Shown here piece by piece: positions 16,685 to 25,899 of a DNA stretch of 64,000 nucleotides. The DNA lies in the NCBI RefSeq assembly GCF_002968015.1, contig NZ_PUIP01000013.1, positions 161,632 to 225,631 on the forward strand, read 5' to 3'. The translations under genes and the position numbers were made by a program. The notes below the pieces were generated by a model, which made no database searches, was not told the origin of the DNA, and saw only the letters and a list, made by a program, of their open reading frames with translations. The number at the start of each line of letters is the position of its first letter. Within the stretch, counting starts at the first letter, position 1. The stretch comes from Massilia phosphatilytica. Lineage in GTDB: Bacteria; Pseudomonadota; Gammaproteobacteria; Burkholderiales; Burkholderiaceae_D.

Positions 16685-17359
16685 ATGGACAACACCGCGG
16701 AACGCGTGGGCCCCGCATTCTCCGTCGACGGCATGGTGCGCGCGCGCGTCGAAACCCGCAAGGCCATTGCCGCCATCGCCGCGCGCGTCAGGCCCGGCAT
16801 GGTCGAAGAAGACGCCGTCGCGATGGCGCGCGACGTGATCGCGGCGCAGGGCCATACCCTCAGCTGGCACCCGGTGCGCGTGCGCTTCGGCGCGAACACG
16901 ATCCTGCCGATGAAGCGGGCATCGACGCCCGGTGTGGTGCTGGGCGAACACGACATCTTCTTCATCGACATCGCGCCGCGCGTGGAGCACTGGGAAGGCG
17001 ATGGCGGCGCCACGTTCACCGTGGGTCATGCCGTCGAGTACGCGCGCTGCGCCGCGGACGCCGAGCACCTGTTCCACGACGTGCGCGCAGCGTGGAAGAC
17101 GCAGGACTGGAGCGGCCGGGAGCTGTACGGATTCGCGGCGCAGCGCGCGCGCGACATGGGGTGGGACCTCGACCCGGACCTGCCGGGTCACCGCGTCTCC
17201 GACTTCCCGCACGCGGCGCTGCACGCGGGCGCGCTGGCCGAGTACGACCATGCGCCATCCAGCATGCGCTGGATCCTCGAGATCCATCTGCTCGATCCGC
17301 AGCGCCGCTTCGGCGCCTTTTTCGAGGACATGCTCCTGGACGACGCGGACTACCCCTGA
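16685..17359 (+). CDS. M24-family metallopeptidase (Xaa-Pro/creatinase-like fold)
   Basis: A 224-residue protein made only of the pita-bread catalytic domain. Probable metal ligands are visible: Asp in FFIDIAPRV, Asp in EGDGGATFTVG, His in SDFPHAALH, Glu in WILEIHL and Glu in FFEDMLL. Creatinases and prolidases carry an extra N-terminal domain that is absent here, so this is the short form. AAAGGA precedes ATG 16685. It is divergent from the GlxA-type regulator and its last 10 bases overlap the convergent LysR gene. The substrate is unknown. Confidence 0.82.
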   Translation: MDNTAERVGPAFSVDGMVRARVETRKAIAAIAARVRPGMVEEDAVAMARDVIAAQGHTLSWHPVRVRFGANTILPMKRASTPGVVLGEHDIFFIDIAPRVEHWEGDGGATFTVGHAVEYARCAADAEHLFHDVRAAWKTQDWSGRELYGFAAQRARDMGWDLDPDLPGHRVSDFPHAALHAGALAEYDHAPSSMRWILEIHLLDPQRRFGAFFEDMLLDDADYP

Positions 17360-18249
17360 CGGAAGCATTGCACGAGGAAGTCCGCGAACACGCGCACGCG
17401 GGCCGACAGCTGGCGTGCGTGCGGGTACATCACGGAGACGGGGATGGTCGGCGGCGGCACGTCCGCCAGGACTTCGACGAGCTGGCCATCCGCGAGCTGC
17501 CCGGCGATGCGGTAGCGCGGCACCTGCACGAGGCCCAGGCCCGCGAGCGCGGCCGCCGTATAGGCTTCCGTGCCGGTGACGGAGACGACGCCCGGCGGCG
17601 TCGCGAGCTTCAGTCCCGCGTCCGTCATGAATTCCAGCGGATACGGCCGGCCCGTCGCCGTCGACACGTAGTGCACGGCCTGGTGCTGCACGAGGTCCGC
17701 CAGTGCGGCCGGGGTGCCGAAACGTGCGAGGTAGGCGGGACTCGCGACCGTCACCTGTTCGAGGTCGGCCGCGCGCCGCGCCACCATCGACGAATCGTGC
17801 AACTGGCCCGCGCGCAGCACGCAGTCGACGCCTTCGCGTACGAGGTCGACGAGGCGGTCGTCCTCGCCCACGTGCAACTGGATGCGGGGGTAGCGCGCGA
17901 GGAATGCTGACAGTGCGGGGAAGATGAAGTACCGCGCCAGCGTCGGCTGCAGGTTCACGCGCAACAGGCCCGCGGGCTCGCTGCCCCGAAATGCGTCTTC
18001 CGCTTCATCGAGATCGGCCAGCAGGCGCACGCACCGTTCGTAGTAGGCCGCCCCGTCCTGCGTGGGCGCGACGGCGCGCGTCGTGCGTTCCAGCAGGCGC
18101 GTGCCGAGGCGGTGTTCCAGCCGCTTGATCGCGTTGGTGGCGGTGGCGCGCGGGATCAGGAGATCCTCGGCGGCCTGCGTGAAGCTGCGGCGCTCCACGA
18201 TGCGCACGAAAATCTGCATCTCCTGAAACCGGTCCATCTGCGTCGACAT
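17350..18249 (-). CDS. LysR-family transcriptional regulator
   Basis: A 299-residue protein with an N-terminal winged helix-turn-helix (residues ~8-65: MQIFVRIVERRSFTQAAEDL, then ATATNAIKRLEHRLGTRLL) and a periplasmic-binding-like effector domain. ATG 18249 fits the family start and follows AGGTGGC. It lies 19 bases after the upstream SDR gene on the same strand, so it may be cotranscribed with the two SDRs and regulate them. LysR members with a nearby SDR often control redox or aromatic metabolism. The ligand is unknown. Confidence 0.9.
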   Translation of the reverse strand: MSTQMDRFQEMQIFVRIVERRSFTQAAEDLLIPRATATNAIKRLEHRLGTRLLERTTRAVAPTQDGAAYYERCVRLLADLDEAEDAFRGSEPAGLLRVNLQPTLARYFIFPALSAFLARYPRIQLHVGEDDRLVDLVREGVDCVLRAGQLHDSSMVARRAADLEQVTVASPAYLARFGTPAALADLVQHQAVHYVSTATGRPYPLEFMTDAGLKLATPPGVVSVTGTEAYTAAALAGLGLVQVPRYRIAGQLADGQLVEVLADVPPPTIPVSVMYPHARQLSARVRVFADFLVQCFRQG

Positions 18250-18268
18250 GCGCCACCTCCCTCGACGA

Positions 18269-19159
18269 TTATACGGTGGGCGCGAGGAGGTCGGCGATGC
18301 CGATGCGGCGCGCGAAGTCCACGCGCACGGCCTCTGCCACCTCCAGCACTTCGCGCGCACCGTCGCCGACGAAATCGACCACCGTGCGAAACGGCCGCTG
18401 GCCGCGCGGCAGGCCGACGATGCGCACCAGTTCGTCGGCCACGGCCTGCGGGTCGGCCTCCGGCGGCGTCAACGCGTCGAGGCGTTCTCCCACCTGGTCC
18501 AGCACACCGTCGTAGCGGGCATATGCGGCGGCACGTTCGGCGTCTGCCGGCTTGCCCGCGCTGGGGAAGTGCTCCGTGCCGCGGGTGAACGCGCCGGGGA
18601 CCATGATCGACGTCTCGATGCCGAAGCGGGAGACTTCATACGACAGCGACACCGCGAGCGAATCCATCGCTGCCTTCGCCGCGCCGTACGGACCGAGGAA
18701 AGGCGGGAAGCCGCCCTTCGTCGTCGTGCTTGAGATCCACAGCAGCAGGCCGGATTCCTGGGCGCGCAGCTGGGGCAGGGCGGCGCGCAGCACGCGCTGG
18801 GCGCCGAGGACGTTCGTGTCCAGCACCTGCGCCACTTCCTCCGCCGTGAAGGCTTCCGTCGGCCCGACGACGAGGTGGCCGGCGTTCTGTACGACGACGT
18901 CCAGCCGGCCCTGTTCCGTGACGACGGCCGCGACGGCCGCATCGATCGAGGGCTGCGACAGCACGTCCAGTTCGAGCGGGCGCAGGTCGGCGCCGTGCCG
19001 TTGCGCCCAGTCGCGCGCCGCGGCCGCGCGGGCCGCGTTCCGGCCGGCGATGTCGCGCATCGTCGCGTAGACCGTGTGGCCGGCAAGCGCCAGCGCCTGT
19101 GCCGAGAGCTTGCCGATGCCGCTGCCGGCGCCCGTGATGAGGATGATTGCCTTGGCCAT
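18269..19159 (-). CDS. Short-chain dehydrogenase/reductase
   Basis: A 296-residue SDR with the cofactor motif TGAGSGIG near residue 10, the NAG motif in VVVQNAGHLVVG, a Ser in WISSTTTKGG, and the catalytic YGAAK. The C-terminal extension makes it longer than classical 250-residue SDRs. ATG 19159 is preceded by GGAG, ten bases after the stop of the upstream SDR, so the two are an operon. It uses NAD(P)H; the substrate is not predictable. Confidence 0.88.
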   Translation of the reverse strand: MAKAIILITGAGSGIGKLSAQALALAGHTVYATMRDIAGRNAARAAAARDWAQRHGADLRPLELDVLSQPSIDAAVAAVVTEQGRLDVVVQNAGHLVVGPTEAFTAEEVAQVLDTNVLGAQRVLRAALPQLRAQESGLLLWISSTTTKGGFPPFLGPYGAAKAAMDSLAVSLSYEVSRFGIETSIMVPGAFTRGTEHFPSAGKPADAERAAAYARYDGVLDQVGERLDALTPPEADPQAVADELVRIVGLPRGQRPFRTVVDFVGDGAREVLEVAEAVRVDFARRIGIADLLAPTV

Positions 19160-19169
19160 GTCGATCTCC

Positions 19170-19919
19170 TCAGGCCATGCCGCCGTTGGCGCGCAGGACC
19201 TGGCCGTTGACCCAGCCGCCGTCCGGACCGGCCAGGAAGGCCACGACACCGGCGATGTCCTCGGGTTGGCCCAGGCGCTCCAGCGGCGCCGACTTCGCGA
19301 TCTGCTGGACCAGCTCGTCCGATTTCCCGTTGAGGAACAGCTCCGTCGCGACAGGGCCGGGCGCCACCGCATTGCAGGTGATGCCGCGGCCGCGCAACTC
19401 TTTCGCGAACACGCGGGTCAGCGCTTCCACCGCGCCCTTCGTCGCGGCATACACGCCATAGGTCGGCGGCGCCATGTGCAGCACGCTCGTCGAGAAGTTG
19501 ACGATGCGGCCGCCGTCGTTCAGGTGCGAGGCCGCCGCGCGCATCGTGTTGAACGTGCCCGTTACGTTGACGGCCATCGTGCGTTCGAACACGTCGTCGC
19601 TCGTCTCGGCGATCGTCACGTACGGCAGGATGCCGGCATTGTTGACGAGGATGTCCACGCGGCCGAGCCGTGCTTCGATCGTCGCGAACATGGCATTCAC
19701 CTCGTCGGCGCGGGCGACGTCGGCCCGCACGGCGATGGCGCGGCCGCCTTCCGCTTCGATGGCGGCGACGGTGGCGTTGGCGGCCGCTTCGTTGCCTGCG
19801 TAGTTGACGGCGACGGCGAACCCGTCGGCGGCAAGGCGTTTGGCAACGGCGCCGCCGATGCCGCGCGAGGCGCCGGTGACCAGGGCAACGCGGGTGGTGT
19901 GGCGGGCTTGGGTGTTCAT
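19170..19919 (-). CDS. Short-chain dehydrogenase/reductase, 3-oxoacyl-ACP-reductase-like
   Basis: A 249-residue classical SDR with TGASRGIG, DILVNNAGILPYV, an active-site Ser in VNFSTSVLHM and the YAATK catalytic pair. The C-terminal GGWVNGQVLRANGG is typical of the FabG/glucose-dehydrogenase-like group. It is the first gene of the minus-strand set SDR, SDR, LysR, with AAGGAGG before the ATG. The true substrate is unknown; isolated copies outside fatty-acid clusters usually act on small ketones or alcohols. Confidence 0.88.
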   Translation of the reverse strand: MNTQARHTTRVALVTGASRGIGGAVAKRLAADGFAVAVNYAGNEAAANATVAAIEAEGGRAIAVRADVARADEVNAMFATIEARLGRVDILVNNAGILPYVTIAETSDDVFERTMAVNVTGTFNTMRAAASHLNDGGRIVNFSTSVLHMAPPTYGVYAATKGAVEALTRVFAKELRGRGITCNAVAPGPVATELFLNGKSDELVQQIAKSAPLERLGQPEDIAGVVAFLAGPDGGWVNGQVLRANGGMA

Positions 19920-20156
19920 CGTGACCTCCTTGGTTGGTTGAGTGTGAAGCCATGATGATTGATTTTCCAGGAAAGATAATCCGCCTTTGGTTGGCTTCAG
20001 AATTCCATTGGAAATAACAATACGTTTCTGTTATCGGCGATATCACCGGACGAGTAATAACTGCTATTCCAACAATAAATTTTTCAACGATGCTGCAGCG
20101 CAGTAAATTGGATTCGTAGCAGCGATCCTTTCGAACCCAACCATCTGGAGCTCATC

Positions 20157-20492
20157 ATGATCGGTAAACATCACGCCATTGCCATCGCTTCCATCCTCGT
20201 CGCGATCAATGCCCACGCCGCCGAACCGGCGGCGCGCCTGAAACCCGCCACCTGCAGCACGCCGTCCTATACTGCGGACCTGAAAGACGACTACCTCGAG
20301 GGCACCGTCCGCCTGGCCGTGCTGGTGGATGCCGATGGCTCGGTCAAGCAAGCCAGGGTGGTCGAGTCCAGCGGCCATCGTGCGCTGGACAGGGCGTCGC
20401 TGCGCGCCAGTTATACGTGCAAGTTCGGGTCGCCCGCGAAAGACGGCGCGCCCGGCTGGTCCACCGTGCAGTACAAATGGATCATGGACTGA
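20157..20492 (+). CDS. Secreted TonB C-terminal-domain-like protein
   Basis: A 111-residue protein with a signal peptide (MIGKHHAIAIASILVAINAHA) followed by a TonB C-terminal-type module (GTVRLAVLVDADGSVKQARV, then SSGHRALDRASLRA). It lacks the N-terminal membrane anchor and Pro-rich spacer of real TonB, so it is a free periplasmic TonB-like domain. Two cysteines (in ATCSTPS and SYTCKFG) could form a disulfide. Such proteins are common in Oxalobacteraceae and their role is not established. The 237 bases before it hold only an AT-rich promoter-like stretch. Confidence 0.75.
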   Translation: MIGKHHAIAIASILVAINAHAAEPAARLKPATCSTPSYTADLKDDYLEGTVRLAVLVDADGSVKQARVVESSGHRALDRASLRASYTCKFGSPAKDGAPGWSTVQYKWIMD

Positions 20493-20688
20493 TCCTGATG
20501 GTCCGCTGCCGGCGCCCGCCGCCGGCAGCCTGTCGTTCGAAAAAATCGATGAAAGGGGTGCAATTTTCTCGTTTTTTCATTCCCGGTCGGCCGCGCATAA
20601 TGTCTCCATCGCAGCGAACAACGAAGAGCAGATCTTCGAAACGTTCGATGCAATATCGAACCCAAACCCGATAACATTGGAGAACACC

Positions 20689-21381
20689 ATGAGCAACGCC
20701 AAACTGGAAGTCCTGACCCCGCACAACTCGCAACTGATCATCATCGACCACCAGCCGCAGATGGCCTTCGGCGTGCAGTCGATCGACCGCCAGACCCTGA
20801 AGAACAACGTGGTCGGCCTGGCCAAGGCGGCCAAGGCCTTCGACATCCCGACCGTGATCACCACCGTCGAAAGCGACTCGTTCTCCGGCAAGACCTACCC
20901 GGAAATCCTGGATGTCTTCCCCGGCAAGGCCATCCTGGAACGCACGTCGATGAATTCCTGGGACGACCAGAAGGTGCGCGATGCGCTGAAGGCGAACGGC
21001 CGCAAGAAGATCATCGTCGCCGGCCTGTGGACGGAAGTGTGCAACACGACCTTCGCGCTGTCCGCGATGCTGGAAGGCGACTACGAGATCTACATGGTGG
21101 CCGATGCGTCGGGCGGCACGTCGAAGGACGCGCACGACTTCGCCATGCAGCGCATGGTGCAGGCCGGCGTCGTGCCCGTGACGTGGCAGCAGGTCCTGCT
21201 CGAATGGCAGCGCGACTGGGCGCACCGCGATACCTACGATGCCGTGATGAAGATCGTCACCGAACACTCGGGCGCATACGGCATGGGCGTCGACTACGCC
21301 TACACGATGGTGCACAAGGCACCGGCGCGCAACCGCGGCGACAACCCCGTCCTGGCCCCGGTTCCGGCCGTCGTCCGCTGA
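20689..21381 (+). CDS. Isochorismatase-fold cysteine hydrolase (YcaC-like)
   Basis: A 230-residue protein with the isochorismatase-like fold: LIIIDHQPQMAFG with the catalytic Asp, LERTSMNSWDD and AGLWTEVCNTTFAL with the nucleophilic Cys. Length and motifs match YcaC-type hydrolases, whose physiological substrate is unknown. ATG 20689 has TTGGAG ahead and starts the conserved region; the frame is open upstream without similarity. A CATAAT -10-like hexamer near 20596 could be its promoter. Confidence 0.85.
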   Translation: MSNAKLEVLTPHNSQLIIIDHQPQMAFGVQSIDRQTLKNNVVGLAKAAKAFDIPTVITTVESDSFSGKTYPEILDVFPGKAILERTSMNSWDDQKVRDALKANGRKKIIVAGLWTEVCNTTFALSAMLEGDYEIYMVADASGGTSKDAHDFAMQRMVQAGVVPVTWQQVLLEWQRDWAHRDTYDAVMKIVTEHSGAYGMGVDYAYTMVHKAPARNRGDNPVLAPVPAVVR

Positions 21382-21401
21382 GCAGTGGAATTGACGTGGC
21401 G

Positions 21402-21857
21402 CTAGCGGCGCGTCGCCAGCGCGACGACCGCGGCGCCTGCGGCCACCACCAGCGCGTCCTCGACGAGGCCGCTGCGGGTCTGTCCGACCCGGGCCATGGC
21501 ACGCTTGCGGGCGGCGAGCGTCAGGTAGGCCAGCGGCACCGCCGTCGCGACCGCGGCCACCGCGCCTTCCCGTTCACGGCCCCGTGGCGCCAGCGCCGAG
21601 CCGGCGATCCCGGCGCTCATCGTGCGCGCCAGAAGGCCCAGGAAGACCGTGCGGTCGGGCGCTGTCTTCATCTTGTCGCCCAGTAGCTCGCCGACACCCA
21701 TCGCCAGCGCGCCGAACTTGAACAGCGGACGGTCCAGCAGGGCAAGCTTGCCGGGCGTGCCGCGGTGAGCGAGGCGGGCCGTCGCGAGGGCGGCCATCGG
21801 CGTCATCGACCGTGCGCTGGCCACGGCGCCGATCAGGATGGAAGAGAGCAGGTTCAT
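21402..21857 (-). CDS. DUF4126-type membrane protein
   Basis: A 151-residue hydrophobic protein starting MNLLSSILIGAVASARSMTP, with about four predicted membrane segments. The SARSMTP near the N-terminus and the GDKMKTAPDRT loop are features of the DUF4126 family of small inner-membrane proteins of unknown function. It is last in a minus-strand run that begins with a histidine kinase at 25021, 44 bases after the zinc-ribbon membrane protein. Confidence 0.75.
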   Translation of the reverse strand: MNLLSSILIGAVASARSMTPMAALATARLAHRGTPGKLALLDRPLFKFGALAMGVGELLGDKMKTAPDRTVFLGLLARTMSAGIAGSALAPRGREREGAVAAVATAVPLAYLTLAARKRAMARVGQTRSGLVEDALVVAAGAAVVALATRR

Positions 21858-21901
21858 GGTCGTCGTCCCGAAGCGGTTCAGGTGGCAAGTCTATATGCAG
21901 T

Positions 21902-22489
21902 TCAGTCCGGCCCGGCGCACTGCTGCACCTGTGCCAGCGCCTTGCGATACGCGCGGCGGTACAGTTCGATGCCGATGACCAGTAACACGGCCGACGCCAG
22001 CCACGCCAGGACGGGAGGCAGCTCGGATGCTTTGAACTCCCAGAGCGGCAGCGTGCACATCATGGCCAACGCCGTCCAGGCCGGCCAGCGCCACGCGCCG
22101 GGATCACCGCCAGGCCGTCCGGTGCTGAATGCCAGGATCAGAAACGGGTTCGCAATCCAGGCCACGGAATGGTCCAGGAACATCCAGCCGAATGCCAGCA
22201 TGACGAGCCCGCTGAAGTTCGCCACCACCAGGGAAAACACGAACGACGCGACGCTGGCCCAGTACAGGTAGCGGTACCGGCTGGCGGCCAGCGCGGCGGC
22301 GGCCGCCACCTTGCCCGCCGCGAGATGCCGCCGGTGCGCCTCGACGGCTTGCGCATGGCCGGGACGGAAGCGCTGGATCTCGCTCGCGGTCGCGCGGGCC
22401 GGGCAGCCGCATTGCGCGCAGGCCGTCGCCTCGGCAGCGTTATCCGATGCGCAGGCCAGGCATTGCCAGTCGTAGGTGATGTCGTGCAT
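21902..22489 (-). CDS. Zinc-ribbon membrane protein of unknown function
   Basis: A 195-residue protein. Residues ~8-30 hold two CxxC pairs (WQCLACAS and ACAQCGCPA) that form a small zinc finger. Residues ~80-180 contain about four membrane helices (YLYWASVASFVFSLVVANFS and following). The start is Met of MHDITYDWQ. It lies 10 bases after the receiver gene on the same strand, so it belongs to the two-component operon. The function is unknown. Confidence 0.72.
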   Translation of the reverse strand: MHDITYDWQCLACASDNAAEATACAQCGCPARATASEIQRFRPGHAQAVEAHRRHLAAGKVAAAAALAASRYRYLYWASVASFVFSLVVANFSGLVMLAFGWMFLDHSVAWIANPFLILAFSTGRPGGDPGAWRWPAWTALAMMCTLPLWEFKASELPPVLAWLASAVLLVIGIELYRRAYRKALAQVQQCAGPD

Positions 22490-22499
22490 GGTTCGTTCG

Positions 22500-22874
22500 T
22501 TATCGGGCGCACGCCAGCCGCACGCACTCCGCCAGTTGTTCGGCATCGACAGGCTTGGCCAGGAAGCACGCCGCCCCGCCGCGCAGCGCCCGCAGCCGCA
22601 CGTGGTCGTCCGCGAACGCCGTCATCAAAATGACTGGCGGGGCCGCGGCAACGGCCCGCACCCGTTCCAGCAAGGTAAAACCGTCCATGCCGGGCATCTG
22701 CACGTCGCTGACGACGCAGTCGATGTCGTCGAGTCCGTGCGCCAGCAGTTGCCCGGCGCCCGGGAACAGACTGACGCGGTAGCCATAGGCGCGCAGCAGG
22801 CCGCGCAGGCTCGTGCCCACGTCGGGGTCGTCGTCGACGAGCGCGACGTGAGGGGCGGGCAACTGGGTATCCAT
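22500..22874 (-). CDS. Single-domain response regulator (receiver only)
   Basis: A 124-residue CheY-like receiver with the acidic pocket VALVDDD, phospho-acceptor Asp ~57 in CVVSDVQMPGMDG, a Thr in ILMTAFAD and the conserved Lys in LAKPVD. It has no output domain. It follows the FixJ-like regulator by 37 bases, so the FixL-like kinase may phosphorylate both, with this one acting as a phosphate sink or protein-binding output. The start is placed at MDTQLPAPH; an ATG four codons earlier is possible. Confidence 0.85.
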   Translation of the reverse strand: MDTQLPAPHVALVDDDPDVGTSLRGLLRAYGYRVSLFPGAGQLLAHGLDDIDCVVSDVQMPGMDGFTLLERVRAVAAAPPVILMTAFADDHVRLRALRGGAACFLAKPVDAEQLAECVRLACAR

Positions 22875-22911
22875 GCCGCGCAGCATACCGTCCCGCGCCA
22901 GGCGCACGGAA

Positions 22912-23568
22912 TCATACCTTGGTATGAGTGGCATCCTGGCCATGTGTGATATCAAGGGCTTCGGCCATCCGCACGAGGTCCGCGAAGGTTTTCGCTTCCA
23001 TCTTGCGCATTGCATTGCCGCGGTGGATCTTGACGGTGATTTCGCTCGTGCCCACTTCGCCCGCGATCTGCTTGTTCATCAGGCCGCGCACGGCCAGCGC
23101 CATGATCTGCTTTTCGCGCGGCGTGAGCGACGCGTAGCGGTTTGCCAGGGCCTCGTGCGCGTGGCGCTTCGCGCGGCGCGCACGGTCGCGCGCGAGGGCC
23201 TGGTGGACGGCGTCCAGCAGGTCCTGCTCGCGGAACGGCTTCGCGAGGAAGTCGACGGCGCCGCCTTTCATCGCGCGCACCGTCATCGGGATGTCGCCGA
23301 AGCCGGTCATGAACACGACGGGGAGCGGCACGCCGTCGCGGTTCAGCTGGTCCTGCAGGTCGAGGCCGCTGGCGCCCTGCAGGCGCACGTCCAGCAGCAG
23401 GCAGCTGCACACGTCCGGCCGGCGCGCGCGAGCGAAGTCGGCCACGCTGGCGTAGCCGGCGACGTCGATGCCGACGGAGCGCAGCAGCCGGGAGAGGCTG
23501 TCGCGCACGCCCGCGTCGTCGTCGACGACGTACACGAGTTCAGGGGAGGGAGTCGGACTGCTGTTCAT
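22912..23568 (-). CDS. FixJ/NarL-family response regulator
   Basis: A 218-residue regulator with a receiver domain (residues ~10-125: YVVDDDAG, Asp60 in LLLDVRLQG, AKPF Lys) and a C-terminal LuxR-type helix-turn-helix (LTPREKQIMALAVRGLMNKQ). The receiver is of the FixJ/TodT type that pairs with PAS-containing kinases. Its start overlaps the 3' end of the kinase gene by 29 bases, so they are translationally coupled and form a cognate pair. Confidence 0.92.
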   Translation of the reverse strand: MNSSPTPSPELVYVVDDDAGVRDSLSRLLRSVGIDVAGYASVADFARARRPDVCSCLLLDVRLQGASGLDLQDQLNRDGVPLPVVFMTGFGDIPMTVRAMKGGAVDFLAKPFREQDLLDAVHQALARDRARRAKRHAHEALANRYASLTPREKQIMALAVRGLMNKQIAGEVGTSEITVKIHRGNAMRKMEAKTFADLVRMAEALDITHGQDATHTKV

Positions 23569-25021
23569 GGAGTGGCACTTCCTGGTGCGCTTCTGGGTGG
23601 ACGGGGAGGTCGACACTGAACGTGGCGCCGGGCGGCGTGCTGTATGCGGCGATGCGGCCGCCGTGGCGGGCGATGATCGAGCGGCAGATCGGCAGGCCGA
23701 GGCCCATGCCGTCGGCCTTGGTCGAAAAGAACGGTTCGAACAGGCGCGGGCAGTCGGCGTCGGCGATGCCCGGGCCGCTGTCGCGCACGCTCACGCGGGC
23801 CATGCCGTCCTCCTGGCGCGTGCGCAGTTCCAGCCGGTTGTCCGGGAGGCCGTCCATCGCCTGCAGGGCATTCATGATCAGGTTGATCAAGACCTGCTGC
23901 AGTTCGATGCGGTCGCCCATGACGGGCGGCAGGGCGGGCGCCAGGTCGACGCGCAGCGCCAGCGGACGCCGGTCCAGCTCGCGCTGCAGCAGCTCGACCG
24001 TGTCCTGCACGAGCGCGTTCAGGTCGAGCGCGACATGTTCCGGTTCGGTGCGGCGGGCCAGCGCGCGGATGCGTCGGATGACCTGGCCCGCGCGTTCGCC
24101 GGCCTGAATGACGCCGTCCAGCGCGGCGAGCGCCTCGGCGATGTCGGGCTGCGCGCGGCCCAGCCAGCGCCGTCCGGCCTGGGCGTTGGCGACGATGGCC
24201 GTCAGCGGCTGGTTGACTTCGTGCGCGACGGATGCGGCGAGTTCGCCCAGCATGCTGACGCGGGCCGCGTGCGCCAGCTGGACGTGCGACGCGTGCAGTT
24301 GCTGCTCGGCTTCCACGCGCGCCGTGACGTCCGTGACGGCGCCCAGGTATTCGCAGCGGCCGTCGGCGTCGTACGAGGCCTCGGCCAGCACGTGCACGTG
24401 GCGGATCGTGCCGTCCGGGAGCAGCAGCCGGTGCGCGACGTCGATGTGGCCTTCGCACGCGAGCGTGCGGCGCAGCGCGGCCGTGACGAGCGGGCGGTCT
24501 TCCGGCAGGGTGTGCGCGAGCACGCGGTCCATGTCGGGCACGGCATCGCCCGGATAGCCGAAGATGCGCGCCGCTTCCTCCGACCACACCATCGCGCCGT
24601 CCGGCACGCGGATGCCGAAGCTGCCTGTGCGCGTGAGCCGCAGGGCGCCGGCGAGGAACGCCTGGCTGCGGCGCAAGGCCTGCTCGCGCTGGCGCAGCCG
24701 GTCCGTCGCCTGCTGGCGCTGGATCGCGAGCCAGGTCGTGATGGCGATGGCGGCGATGCTGACGAGTGCGCGTCCGGCCGGCGACGGCGCCACGCGCGGG
24801 CCGTGCGCGACGACGTAGGCGCCCATGGTCAGCAGCACGCAGGCCGCGCCCAGCGCGAGCATGTACCGGCGCGGCCACACGGGCGATGCCAGCAGCAGCA
24901 CGACGACGTACATCACGGCGATGGCGGTGTCGAGCCGGGTGAAGGCGTCGACGGCGAAGATCGCGGCGGTGAGCAGCAGCAGGACGGCGGATTGCGCAGG
25001 GTGGTTGCGGCGTCGGGGCAT
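23540..25021 (-). CDS. Membrane PAS-domain sensor histidine kinase, FixL-like
   Basis: A 493-residue kinase with about four N-terminal membrane helices (residues ~10-100), a PAS domain (~115-235), a HisKA domain with the phosphorylation His in SVAHEVNQPLTAIVANAQAG (~residue 267) and an HATPase domain (DSGPGIAD, GMGLGLPICRSII). The HEVNQPL box is typical of FixL/TodS-like kinases. The PAS domain lacks an obvious haem-binding His arrangement, so oxygen sensing is not claimed. It heads the minus-strand operon of kinase, FixJ-like regulator, receiver, zinc-ribbon protein and DUF4126 protein. Confidence 0.9.
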   Translation of the reverse strand: MPRRRNHPAQSAVLLLLTAAIFAVDAFTRLDTAIAVMYVVVLLLASPVWPRRYMLALGAACVLLTMGAYVVAHGPRVAPSPAGRALVSIAAIAITTWLAIQRQQATDRLRQREQALRRSQAFLAGALRLTRTGSFGIRVPDGAMVWSEEAARIFGYPGDAVPDMDRVLAHTLPEDRPLVTAALRRTLACEGHIDVAHRLLLPDGTIRHVHVLAEASYDADGRCEYLGAVTDVTARVEAEQQLHASHVQLAHAARVSMLGELAASVAHEVNQPLTAIVANAQAGRRWLGRAQPDIAEALAALDGVIQAGERAGQVIRRIRALARRTEPEHVALDLNALVQDTVELLQRELDRRPLALRVDLAPALPPVMGDRIELQQVLINLIMNALQAMDGLPDNRLELRTRQEDGMARVSVRDSGPGIADADCPRLFEPFFSTKADGMGLGLPICRSIIARHGGRIAAYSTPPGATFSVDLPVHPEAHQEVPLHEQQSDSLP

Positions 25022-25170
25022 CGTAAGGACTCCAGGTCAGCCGCGAGCATACAACGGGGCGCGCCCGCGGCCAACTGCCAGAATGGATGGCGCGCACGAT
25101 TGGCTGGCGCCCGTCCTTGGGTTAACATTTGTTTCACCCGCCGGCGCGCGCCGGGCACCAGGAGATTCCC

Positions 25171-25899
25171 ATGAAAGCAATCGTCACCGGCCACACGAGG
25201 GGCCTCGGCGCCGCGCTCGCCGCCAATCTGCTGGCGCGCGGCGTACCCGTCCTCGGCCTGGCGCGCAGCCGTTCGGCCGAACTGGCGGACGCCTATCCCG
25301 AATTGTTCGACGAGGTCGAACTCGACCTGGCCGACAGCGCCGCGCTGTCGCGCTGGCTCGCGGACGGCATGCTGGGCGATTACCTGGACGGCACCGGCGC
25401 CGTCCTGCTGCTGAATAATGCGGGCATGGTCAGCCCCGTCGGCCCGCTCGACGTCCAGGATCCGCAAGCCGTGCTGCGCGCCGTGCAGTTGAACGTGGCG
25501 GCGCCGATGGCGCTCGCCGCCGCCGTCGTCCAGGCCAGCGACGGCGCGCAACGGCGCATTCTGCACATTTCCAGCGGTGCCGGCCGCAATGCGTACCCGG
25601 GATGGAGCGTCTACTGCGCCACCAAGGCCGCCCTCGACCAGCATGCGCGCGCGGTCGCCCTCGACTGCGAACGCGGGGTGCGCATCTGCAGCCTGGCGCC
25701 GGGCGTCATCGACACGAGCATGCAGGCCGAGATCCGCGCCACGCCGGAAGACCGCTTCCCCATGCGCAAGCGCTTCGTCGACCTGAAGGAGACGGGCGCG
25801 CTCGTCGAGCCGGACGAATGCGCCGAGCGGCTCGTCGACTACCTGCTCGGCGCCGGCTTTGGCGCCGAGGTGATCGCCGACCTGCGGACGGTCTCCTAA
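25171..25899 (+). CDS. Short-chain dehydrogenase/reductase
   Basis: A 242-residue SDR with TGHTRGLG at the N-terminus, LLLNNAGMVSPVG and YCATKAAL as the catalytic Tyr-x-x-x-Lys. The best match by pattern is the sepiapterin/benzil-reductase-like group (Rossmann start MKAIVTGHTRGLG and short C-terminus), but the substrate is unknown. CAGGAG precedes ATG 25171. The stop overlaps the convergent GST gene by four bases. Confidence 0.87.
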   Translation: MKAIVTGHTRGLGAALAANLLARGVPVLGLARSRSAELADAYPELFDEVELDLADSAALSRWLADGMLGDYLDGTGAVLLLNNAGMVSPVGPLDVQDPQAVLRAVQLNVAAPMALAAAVVQASDGAQRRILHISSGAGRNAYPGWSVYCATKAALDQHARAVALDCERGVRICSLAPGVIDTSMQAEIRATPEDRFPMRKRFVDLKETGALVEPDECAERLVDYLLGAGFGAEVIADLRTVS

